64,000 nt of DNA from Branchiostoma belcheri (Eukaryota > Chordata > Leptocardii > Amphioxiformes > Branchiostomatidae): assembly GCF_001625305.1 (NCBI RefSeq), contig NW_017803965.1, forward strand, positions 2,026,185 through 2,090,184, written 5' to 3'. This document shows, in pieces, positions 54,298 through 64,000 of the stretch (its first letter is position 1; the number at the start of each line of letters is the position of its first letter). The notes beneath the pieces were generated by a model, which searched no databases, was not told where the DNA came from, and saw only the letters and a program-made list of their open reading frames with translations. The translations under genes were made by a program, and so were the position numbers.

Positions 54298-54440
54298 GAT
54301 AGTGTTCACCACCAAGCTAAGGACGGATTTGTTCGTGTGTGGATGGCGGTCAGCACCAAGGACAGGCACCTTTGCTTGTGCGTGGATGGCGGTCAGCACC
54401 AAGGACAGGCATATTTGTGTGTGGATGGCGTTGTGTTTTG
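54249..54440 (+). repeat. GT microsatellite followed by a 45-bp minisatellite
   Basis: (GT)n at 54249-54294 leads into two to three copies of GTGGATGGCGGTCAGCACCA + AGGACAGGCA with GT-rich spacers. Confidence 0.75.
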
Positions 54441-55256
54441 GTACAACATAGCTGTGTGTGGATTAAGAATGGGGTGACAGTGTTCAACTTGACGTTTATT
54501 TGTCAGAGCCGGACTACACTATGTTTGTTTTTCCATAAAACCTAAGTTTTATGGTGGAAATGGTGGTAAGTTTTTCCGGCGCCGTTGTACTCTATCCCCA
54601 TTGGGTTACCTTCCGTACCCAGATACCCGTATCTAAAGGTACGAGTTTGCGGATAAACATGTAGCAATATACTCCAAGTGTTACACCTTTAGCAGAGTAG
54701 CTATTTCCAAGAAAGCAGACAGAACTGACTGGTATAAATACGCAGCTCGTAACGCTATTAACGTTATTTTTCGTATCATGTCAGTGCACCTGTTCAAGCT
54801 CCACAAGGCTGAATTAATTACCAGGTTCAGACCATACCATAGTTTGTATACCAATTCTTGTTGTTACAAACGTCAAATTTGACACAAAAAAACAAGTGCA
54901 TTATATTATGGCGAATACTAATTTCTTCATGAAGTATTGGAGTGGCGAACTTAGAACTGTCAGGGTACGCCGAGGAAGGAAGAAAATTAAATAGAGCCGT
55001 TTGGTACCCCTGTGTAAGACATACTTGGCATAGTCCATTTTGTCTGTCGGTTGCTGTCGTCACGGAGGGAAGGCTTGAGCTTCTTTTTTTCAACTTTTTG
55101 GGTAAATTTGTGGCTTTTGTTCCGCAAAATTTTCATTCTAGGATGTAGAATGAACCTTAGAGATGTTTCCGTGGAGAAATTATGCCATTTTCTGGATGGT
55201 GGAGGGAGAAAATGCGTATTTCCTGACGGGGTGAAGTTTTGGAGAAGACGAAGAAA

Positions 55257-55325
55257 ATGGCGTCAACTGGACGCTACGGCGTGGCATGGCGTGAGGCAAC
55301 GACTCGTGTTCTCATTTTTCATGAG
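55257..55325 (+). other. Weak candidate start exon
   Basis: AAGAAAATGG (a fair start context) opens MASTGRYGVAWREATTRVLI then FHE before a donor-like GAG|GTAAGA at 55326, phase 0. I cannot find a following coding exon in the window and do not recognise the peptide. Confidence 0.2.
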
Positions 55326-56284
55326 GTAAGACTACAACATTATCCTTGCGTTCATTTTCAACAAACTTACAAGAACAAGTTTTGTATGTGCAACAATTCT
55401 GTGCTTTTAGAATACCGCGCTCTATATTCTTGAAGTTTTCGGCCGGCTTGTAGTACTTAACTTGTACCTGAAAATTTTTACACCGAGTTCTTGAATATTT
55501 GGTCTTTTCTGACGTCTTTGTAGGATATTGAATGCGTTTCTTTTGTGGCGTGTTGCACTGAGAATGAACGGAGAAAATGTTGGTAGGAAAATATTATTTG
55601 CAGTCTTTTTATTGTAGTTTTTCCCTTTTTATATCTCCACGTGGTTAGTCTGTTAGCCACACCTGGGCATCATTAAATACCTTTAATTTTCCCGCCATGA
55701 AAGCTCGTAAACAATTTGGCCTGCGCACTTCTTCGGAAATATTTGAATTTGATAGTATGTTTAACGAGTTATATAACTTCAGTTGATTCGCTTTGTTTTT
55801 TAAAGTTTGAGGTGAAAAAATGGACGTCATTTCTTTTTGCATAATTCAGTAGCTTTCCTGTGCTAGAATGTGTGTCTTTTTTTACAGATAGCTCCTTTTT
55901 TACTGTAAATGTTGCTAGAATATCGAAGGGACAAAAAATTCCTACAACAATTAGAGTTGGGTACTTTTAAGTGCATAATAGCTCTATTCTTAATTTATTT
56001 CATGACAAGTCATCCATAGATTTTTTAGTTATGCTGCTAAAACTTTTAGTTAAAGACGAATTTTGCAAAAAAACAAATTATCTAGGATAAGGTAATCACT
56101 GTTAAATTTCTTTGTTCTTGATTTCAGGCATGACTTGCCCATATAAAACATACGGATAAAAAAACAACAGTAGAAAATATTACTAAGGTGCATGATACTA
56201 TTATGTTACGCATTCATCAAAACTTAAAGAAAATTTTATCACAAACTTAAAATTCACAATCACAGTTGTTTTTTTTAGTAGAGT

Positions 56285-56775
56285 AGAGTAGATTAAGTCA
56301 GGCAGAACATCTGTCCAGTTTGGACTGCTCCTTGTTCTTCTCCTCATCCAGGCCATTGTATGGTGGGTTTGAGTGGATGTTCAAGCCTCCTGTAATTATT
56401 TTTAACAGGGCTAGGGTAGCTCTCCATGTGACTGTCAAATCTAGCCTTAAACTTTAAAGGCATTCACCAATGGTGCATTTACCATGTTATCTGGCAATGC
56501 ATTCCACCAAGGTACACTTCTGTTACTGAAGAAGAATGACCTTCTGCTTCTGTCTGACGTTTCCCTGTTTAGTCTCAAGTTATGCCTTCCTGTTTTGTCC
56601 CCCTCAGTATTTCTGGTATATCATATACATACTTGTACGTATTTATCAGGTCTCCTGTATAGTAATGTTGCCAGTTTTAGGACTCAGCCTTTCCTCATAT
56701 GGGAGTTTGTAGAGGCCTGGGACCCTTTTGGTCACACCCCTTTCTACTATCTCTGTTTGCTTCCAAGTAACTAAA
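56285..56775 (-). mobile_element. LINE 3' end (non-LTR retrotransposon), decayed
   Basis: On the minus strand the broken frames spell RVPGLYKLPYEERLS, then NRETSDRSRRSFFFSNR, then NALPDNMVNAPLVNAFK. These are landmarks of the C-terminal region that follows the reverse-transcriptase domain in jockey/CR1-type LINEs. There are several stops and frameshifts, so it is inactive. Confidence 0.65.
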
Positions 56776-57799
56776 GTATTCAAACATGGTATTTTAACCA
56801 CTCCCAAAAATCGTTACAACTACCTTATTGAGGGCTTGTTTGGAAGAACAACAATTTCCGCAGATTTCTGTCTTAGGAATTTTTAAAATATGGCAGCGAG
56901 GATGAATTAACGGTATTTAAAGTTTAAAAACTGCGTTTTTTGCTCTTCTTTGGGGGGGCTGTAATTCGAGTTTTAGTTTAAAAAAAAAATCCTAAGACAG
57001 AAAGTTTGAATTTACTGTAATGTTTCTAAACATCCAAAAATCAAACGTTCTTTTTTATATTCGGGGCCCCTTAAGAATCAGTTGTTTGGTTCTTGTGAAC
57101 TCTTTTTGAAATTGGGAATTGATCTCATTTGGAAGCAAATGTATACAAAGTTCAGCAAAGGCAGTGAAAGAATAACATTTGAGGTAAACAAAATCACTTC
57201 TTAAATTTTATGTTGATGAGTATTCACTGCCCAATTACTTTTATTTCTAAATTTTACCTGTTACCCTTGGGCCGGGCCGCGCAGCCATGTTCAAATGCGT
57301 TCTGTAACCCGATACCTCCCTAGTATACAATGCGACTTTTAGCCCAGCAACTGACCGCCGTGACTGTTTGATGCCATTTCCTGGCATCAAATGTGCTAGG
57401 ACAGATATTTTTTTGCCCTGTGTAAATTGGGCCAAAGTGTCAACTTCATAGACAAAATTTCTGACATTTCGTACAGTTTGAAAGTGACTGTGCATCCTTG
57501 CCTTCTTTGCAGTCTTACATGTAACTAATGTATCCAACCTTTTCATTGATGACTTCTGTTATGGTTGTTGTTCTTCCTTAACATCTACTATTTAGTTTGT
57601 TTCCTATGTTCTTCCTTTTTATATTTTTTTTAGGGATTTGCAATGTTCTTGACATTTAACGTCTTATCATTTTGCTAGACGTAACGTCTCTAGGTGCTGG
57701 GTTTCACTTGCTTCATGTTGAAAAATTTGCTTCTATCAGCCTAAGCTCCAAACTGAATCAGTTTCTTTACTTATTCAATCTGTCAGTAGCCTGCGGTAC

Positions 57800-58747
57800 T
57801 TAAAGATTTTAGCAAGGCCTTCGACAGTGTGCCACACTACAGCCATAACTAAACTCATACAAATGGGAGCACGGTCCTCTCTCATGCCCTGGGTATGTAG
57901 TTTCGTCTTAAGCGTGTTCGACACGGAAGCCAATGTTGGCTAAACTCCTCAATGGACTGTAAAATTGAACTGTTATGAACTCTTCAAGAGCAGCCTTTCC
58001 TGTAATGACTCCAATAATGCTGTTTTTTAATAGTGATGATCTCCAACCACCACATTATATCTGTTAATGACATCAATAATATTGAACTTTGTATATATTG
58101 TCTTATAAGTTATAATATAACTTTCTTATTGGTTTTACTGAACTTGATGATTGTCAACTTTGGCGTAATTCAGCTATTGCTGCAAGGCCGATTTGTTCCT
58201 AGTGTATCAATAAACCATTTACTACAGTAACTACTACTACTTATCATTTCCTTGGTTCAAGTGCATGCAGCTTTAACATACGTCGAGCAATCACAAAACT
58301 CAGAATTGGATGTCACAAACTCAGTATAGAAACCGGAAGATTTCAACGGCTTCCTATTGACCAGAGGGTTTGTCCATTCTGCCCAGAACTAGTTGAGAAT
58401 GAGTATCACTTTTTGATGGAATGTCCTAAGTATGTTGATGTACGCAATTCATTAAATACGAAGCTATCGTCATATGTACCAGAATTTACATCGATGGATT
58501 TAAGTAGCAAATTTAAGATAATAATGACCTGTGATAAGTCATGTATGGTAGATATAGGAATGTATATCAAACAATGTCTAGACATAAGAAATTCCTCCAA
58601 TATTGGAAAAGTTCATTCACATCCTATATCAGCCACAAACTCCTGTATTAGTTAGTTTAGTCCATAGTTAAGTTTATAGATAAGTTTTGCCATACTTTGT
58701 ACCATGTACAACTGTTGTGCAATAAAGTTATTATTATTATTATTATA
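57800..58747 (+). mobile_element. LINE fragments: RT motif A and C-terminal zinc-binding region with (TTA)n tail
   Basis: At 57805-57837 DFSKAFDSVPH is motif A of a non-LTR reverse transcriptase, with the catalytic Asp. From about 58278 an open frame reads IRRAITKLRIGCHKLSIETG, RVCPFCPELVENEYHFLMEC and PKYVDVRNSLN, the Cys/His C-terminal motif common in such elements. It ends with AATAAAG(TTA)n at 58721-58747, a typical LINE 3' tail. The middle is deleted. Confidence 0.7.
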
Positions 58748-58766
58748 TTGTCTGTATTGGTTGTAG

Positions 58767-61700
58767 GTGGTTGCTGACTGATGCAGTAGTGATGTTTCCT
58801 GTCTAAAATGGACAATGGATCAGATCTAGACAAGACCAGACCTGGTGATTTGAAGACTGAATTCTGAATTTTACTGTAAGTCTACAAATTTCCGCGGTAT
58901 ATTTAGATTCGCGGCATTCGCGGGGACCTTTGTACCGCGAATCTATTTCCCCATGAATATGTTTTGCGTAAGTGCGCCCCCCCTCCCCACATGCATTCAC
59001 GACGGTAAGCGAAACACAAACACACGCGATTCACAAATCACTGCAAATCAACTTTATTCGTAGGAAATGTTGAGTACCAAAATTTTTTTAAGTTATACTG
59101 ATGTCAAAAAATTATGAGACACCGAATCGCGATACTGCGGCACTGGCCGTGTCAACCGTGTACCGCCGAAAAAAATCTATGCGTGCAGAGCGCTGGCCAT
59201 GCGCACCCGGGCGCTTGAAAATTGCGGGAACATCGGGCATATCTACAAGTATTTTTATGAAAAATATAACGGCTGGTACCTGGGAAATGTTAGTTGGTTA
59301 TCTTTTGCGCCCTGCTTTGCGGGCGTTTTTTTCTTCTTGTTTTGCTGGATAGAAACGCTCACTGCGCCGTGGGCCTACAAAGCCGAATGCGACCTTTGCA
59401 TACTTCCGGGTTCAAAATCTCGCCGAAGACGGCATAAATTTGCTTAGTAATATATATATATTCTTTCGATTATGCATTTCTTAACTAGAGTATCGATGTG
59501 TAGTCGTAGAAAATAGCATTTTAGCGCTTATTTCCGAACAAAGAAAATTGTTTACACGTGCGTCAGATCGATTGTCAGCTTTACCGCCGGCAGTCTCGCG
59601 CGGTGCACGAAACACATTTTTGCGCCGCGGAGATACATTGTAAATGCCGGAACACGAACTTTTATTATTTTAAATATACACTTTACAAATTTTTCTTTGA
59701 AAAATAGCCAAGGAGAAATCGCGAATCTAAAAATACCGCGGATTGTCCATTTTCCCGAAACCGCGAACTTTAGGCCCCGCGAATCTAAAGAGACTTACAG
59801 TACTTAATATTTATAAAATATGATATCCTTGTCTTAGTGTTGAGATATGATAGAAATGATGTATGACAGATAGTGCTGGAAGCTGAAGTATGTTAATACT
59901 TCAACTCATTTATGATCATGTATGTATGTACATATACATGTATGTATTTATCAGATATATGTCACTATTAATTTCTGTACACATGTAGTTAGGTGGCTAC
60001 AGACTTATGTGGACGTCTCAGTCCATTTAAACCAGACCAGATGAGGGCTTGAAGCAAACCGGTTGACTTGAAGACGCAGTGAAGTGAAGAATGAGGACTT
60101 TGTCTGAACCTGATGGATTTGACTGACCACGTGCCACTCAATTGGAGGTCCCAAGAGCAGTATCAGGTAAGAAAAGCCCAAATTGTCAATTCTACCTTGA
60201 AGTTTTATTGATATCATTTGAGACAAGTATGTTGTTATATAGTTACATGTAGGTGGCTGCTGACTGATGCAGTTGTGATGTCTCCTGTCCATACCTGTCA
60301 ACATTTGAATGTTGGGCCAGACCAGCCGATTTGAAGACAAAAGAACAAGATAACAGAATCCACAGGTGAGACAATGTATATGACTTTAGTACTTCTCAAC
60401 TTTCTTTCCCTTACTCTAAAGCTCATCTCATGAAAATAACACACAACCAGTAACACATAAAGACATGTCAGTAATCTTCTGATTTTATTGCCTAATAGTA
60501 ATAATGTATTATATATTTGAATGAACTGTCTGATGAAAGAAATAACTTAGCACACATGCACTGTTTGTGCATTTTGTAGGGAGGCAAAGAAACATGTCAA
60601 GTACAAGTGTTCATCATTTTTACACATGGTTGCTAGTGTTAATTATTCTTGAACTAATCATTATTTTGTCATTTTTACTTAGGTTTCCTGACATTCCTGT
60701 CCTAACTGGGAGAAACCTGTGATGACGGGTGACTTCTGTACAAACCAGACCAGATGACTTGAAGACATGGTGAAGAGAAGAGTTTGTACAGGTGAGACAG
60801 TGCTTTACAAGTCAAATGTTTTTTCTCTGATGTGTGAAGAACTCTGGCACATGATCATCACGACACATTACCATGACCAGAAAAAAAGGTCTTAAACGCC
60901 TTTCTATAGCCTAGCACTTCTTACAGTGTACATCTATTATTCAAGCATATGAATTGTTCAATTTTATAGAATTATTAGTTGTTATGGTCATTTGGCATTG
61001 CCTGGAGATGCTTTTTTGTATCACACTTATCATTCTTTCACACTAAGGCTACACATCTTTGTAGTCCTGAGAGTGAGTTGTAACAAGTTATTGAAATATT
61101 TCTTTGGTATCACACTTGTCTAATTATTCTTATCATATTCAGTTGTGTCCTGACGTTCCTGTCCTGACTGGGAGAAACCTGTGATGATGTCCATCAGCTT
61201 CTGTCCAAACCAGACCAAATGAAGGCTTGGCATGAAGACACTGGAAGGTATAAACATGAAACACGTACAGGTAACTTTGTATTTCGTAACATATAACCTT
61301 GAATTTCAGCAAGGGTGCAAGTATAGACAGGCAACATACATAGTATTTTTGCTGGTTTTCTTTGTTGTGGTATGAGGATGCTATAATGTCTGGCAGAAAA
61401 AAAGAAATGTATACATTCAAATTAGGGTTACATGCAAGTGTTAATTGTATTTAGCTGGTTGATTGTTGTTGCTTTGCATTAATTATCTTTTCATGCGTAG
61501 GTGTGTCTTGACGTTCCTGTCCTGACTGGGAGAAACCTGTGATGACGGGTGACTTCTGTCTGAACCAGACCAAATGAGGGCCCAGCAACCTGTTGACTTT
61601 AATCTGTGAAGTGAAAAGTTTGTAAAGGTGAGACATTGTGCTTTACAACTTCAATCATTGTCATGCTCCTTTTTCATACTTCCTTTGGTGTGTTATGAAC

Positions 61701-62209
61701 TCCAAGACACACTGCCCGTAACATCTTTAAAAACACCCTAATTGCTTTTTAATTCACTTTCTTTTTACGTTCATTCATAGTTGCCTGATGATCCTGTCCT
61801 GACTGGGAGAAACCTGTCCAAACCAGATAGACCAGATGAGTGTTAAGCAAACCAAGACACACTGAAGTGAAGAGTTTCTACAGGTGAGATAATGCTTTAC
61901 GACTTATTTTATAGATATAATAATTGTATTATTTTGTAATTTTTGTCTCTTTTGTTTCTAGTTTGTAAGTTTGAGGCGTGCTACCCGTAACACCTAAAAA
62001 AAAAGCTTTTTGTTCGTATGACGAATTTTATTCTGTTTTAGAATCATGCAATGTTGTGTGGAAATGTTTTTTGGATATCACACTATTCTTTACAACATTA
62101 GGTGTGTTCCTGTCCTGACTGGGAGAAACCTGTGATGATGGAAAACAAACCAGACCAGGCGAGAGCTGATGGGCTCAGAAAACCAGAAGACAGTGAAGAG
62201 TTTGTACAG
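58767..62209 (+). ncRNA. Array of tandemly duplicated noncoding exon-like units with splice sites
   Basis: Homologous units at 58767-58871 (truncated), 59993-60166, 60253-60365, 60683-60791, 61143-61270, 61501-61627, 61781-61883 and 62102-62209 recur every 250-460 bp. Each complete unit is preceded by an acceptor (TAG/CAG after a pyrimidine/AT-rich tract) and followed by GTGAGA, GTAAGA or GTAACT. The last five share CCTGTCCTGACTGGGAGAAA + CCTG and most share AAACCAGACCAGATGA and GAGTTTGTACAG|GTGAGAC. All three frames of the units I read (e.g. 61501-61627) contain stops, so they are not protein repeats. Introns also resemble each other (GTGAGACAxTGCTTTACAA, CCCGTAACAxC). The simplest reading is a lncRNA or snoRNA-host-like gene expanded by exon-intron duplication; no promoter was identified. 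Confidence 0.45.
58874..59810. mobile_element. 937-bp TIR element (family H) with TA duplication
   Basis: CTGTAAGTCT and AGACTTACAG are the outer inverted ends, flanked by TA (58872-58873, 59811-59812). Inner inverted blocks ATTTAGATTCGCGG / CCGCGAATCTAAA and CCGCGGTAT / ATACCGCGG strengthen the pair. It contains no transposase ORF. It interrupts the first exon-like unit of the array. Confidence 0.75.
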
Positions 62210-62273
62210 GTGAGACAATAACTTGCATGTTCCATTCTTCTCTGATGTTTTAAGAGGCATATTAGAACATGGG

Positions 62274-63500
62274 CGATAGGCGAGAGTTGAAATCGTTGTT
62301 ACTTTATTGAACAACAAGTTCACTGTGCACTCCGTACAAGATTCCCGAGAATCATACCAACAGTTGAGCACGGTCCGTTGAAATATTCCCGAGAATCATA
62401 CAGTCAACATAACACACCGTTAACACAGTCCGTTGAAAGATTCCAGAGAATTCTCCATGCCCATACATATATAACACTTACTGGGTACTTGGTCGGCTGA
62501 ATCACACAATAAAAAGCACACTCATTACTCATCTGTTACTTCTGAATCGGTGTTCTGGTTAGGAGATAGATATCGCAAAGGCCGACGGGAGTAGAACTGG
62601 TTTCACAGTTATTCGTACGCGTTCGCAAAACCGCTGCTCGATCCATAGAAACACAAGCCAAGGCTAGCGATAACTTCAAAAAGATGACAGGGTAGGAAAC
62701 ATCTACCCTTGAACTGCGTTACCAACTGGGATGGCAGCTGTGGAGGTGACTTAGAATCACGTTCGGTGTGAAGTCCCTGCCTCCCCAGACTCAAAGGACA
62801 ACGATATTGTACATTTATATTCTAGAGATATTGGGCACAACTACGATTTCCAAATCTCGTGCCTGGGAGACATGTAGAACTGAGAACATGTCGGTGGGGT
62901 TTGCGGACGTGTTTAGAGAAGCCTGGCAGTACATGTACACATGTCGTATGATGTAGCCTTTCTGTGCGTCTGATTTGCTAGTGGTGATGTCATTGTCTTG
63001 TGCAGCAGTGACCTTAGCGGCCAGTCATGGTACTGCTGGTAACGTAGTTCGCCGGAAATCGGACTTTACAAAATGCTTAATAAGTATCTTCTTTAAGATA
63101 TGGTATCGTAACCCAAGAAAGTTTACATGGCTACTTAGTTACCTCTAAGTTATAAATAGTATCAAGACTTTTATTTTCCTTGTGGCATTTTGCAGAAAAT
63201 AGGATCTTTTGAAATGGCATTTCGCACCTAGTGTATACCTAGTACCTAACCAAGCTAAAGCGTTCGGAAGTCGCCGTTCGGATTTCGGCAATCTTCGGTA
63301 AATGGTTCTTTGGAATCCTTGTCAGTCTGAGTTCACAGTGTGTGATGAGTGTATGATTCTCGGGAATCTTTCAACAGACTGTGTTCACGTGTATGGTGTT
63401 TGTGTTAAGTCAAGAAGCTTTCATCACAGGTCCTTGGTGCAGTGTATGATTCTCGGGAATCTTTCAACGGATCATGTTCATTCCTTGTGTGTTGTGATTA
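62274..63500. repeat. Large imperfect inverted pair (GATTCTCGGGAATCTTTCAAC motifs)
   Basis: Two copies of the motif near 62340-62460 (minus orientation) face two copies at 63352-63378 and 63445-63472 (plus orientation): TGTATGATTCTCGGGAATCT + TTCAAC(A/G)GA. This fits the two ends of a decayed 1.2-kb transposon; the interior has no recognised ORF. Confidence 0.5.
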
Positions 63501-63510
63501 CAACGGACTG

Positions 63511-63876
63511 AGGCCACACCAATTTAATTTCTTGGTTAACGGACTTTTCTACAAAAATAATGGAGCGGGCGGGCGAAAAAAAAATTAAAATAAAAACAGG
63601 CCTAGACATCCTATTATGACCCAAAATTGTAAGATAGGAGCCATGAAGTCAACACACCAGGCTGGTTCAAAATTTTGACAATTTTGAACTTTTAATGATA
63701 CCACTGCATTGAAAGATGGAATGACTTTAACAAGAAGTATGAAAAGGACTGTTTTCAACTGTTCAGGGCAAAATATGAGCATTTTGCAGTTGATTCTGAA
63801 TTTTTATTTTTATTTGCAAATCAGAAAAAAATGAAGTGGCGAATCCGTTAACCAAGAAATTAAATCGGTGTGGCCT
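63511..63876. mobile_element. MITE family E, 366 bp
   Basis: AGGCCACACCAATTTAATTT + CTTGGTTAACGGA at the left and TCCGTTAACCAAGAAATTAA + ATCGGTGTGGCCT at the right form a terminal inverted repeat of about 33 bp with one or two mismatches. It shares AGGCCA and TTTAATT with family D (29541-29871). Confidence 0.8.
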
Positions 63877-64000
63877 GAGTGAGTACATAGTGTATGTTAT
63901 AACATACGCTAAACAATCAAGTTGAAAAATAGTTTTTAATGGTTTACAAAACAACATAGTTTTCAACAAAAACTCGATGGCCTAGCGCCTGTGATTAGAA

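Noticed and set aside
58413..58655. 80-residue frame starting MMECPKYVD as a gene
   Set aside because: It is the C-terminal Cys/His region of a LINE, followed by AATAAA and a (TTA)n tail.
59101..59447. Two short ORFs inside the TIR element
   Set aside because: They lack DDE or other transposase motifs and are overlapping frames of GC-rich filler.

Overview
The window looks like draft-assembly nuclear DNA from a cephalochordate (amphioxus, Branchiostoma-like). The evidence is intron-rich, vertebrate-like genes on the + strand, one of them closest to the vertebrate FRZB/SFRP4 class, plus a dense load of MITEs, tRNA-derived SINEs, LINE tails, (CA)n arrays and one 20-N scaffold gap. The species is inferred, not proven. 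There is no bacterial, viral or CRISPR content.

Region 1 (1 to about 24.4 kb, possibly 27.6 kb) is the 3' part of a very large multi-exon gene for a LIM-domain repeat protein. Twenty exons with consistent phases can be traced. They encode, in order: Thr/Val/Arg/Glu-rich 16-residue repeats; a short charged linker; about 25 tandem copies of a 62-63-residue repeat (VGTxYYKDxPYEVC...FxxGDVHNAEFD...EEIExVKEERA), nearly all in one 4.9-kb exon; a coiled-coil stretch; a single LIM domain of the EPLIN/XIRP2/MICAL type; a Pro-rich linker; and a basic Thr/Val/Lys-rich tail. I infer a cytoskeletal, Xin/EPLIN-like scaffold. Two 1-bp deletions near the end of the giant exon break the frame as assembled. 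A TATA-containing alternative first exon sits at about 5.1-5.4 kb.

Region 2 (24.4-33.9 kb) is intergenic and repeat-rich. It holds a long GT microsatellite, foldback transposons, and a broken duplication next to the N gap that may be two haplotypes joined end to end.

Region 3 (33.88-52.22 kb) is a complete six-exon gene for a secreted Frizzled-related protein of the FRZB (sFRP3)/sFRP4 class: signal peptide, ten-cysteine Frizzled CRD, netrin-like domain and a basic tail, 339 aa. It is a predicted extracellular Wnt modulator. Its 11.9-kb first intron is full of MITEs.

Region 4 (52.2-64.0 kb) has no convincing protein gene. It holds two LINE 3' ends, a 937-bp TIR element with TA target duplication, and an array of seven or eight homologous, stop-filled, exon-like units (58.8-62.2 kb), each flanked by splice-site consensus. 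That array looks like a noncoding gene built by tandem exon duplication and is the most unexplained structure in the window.
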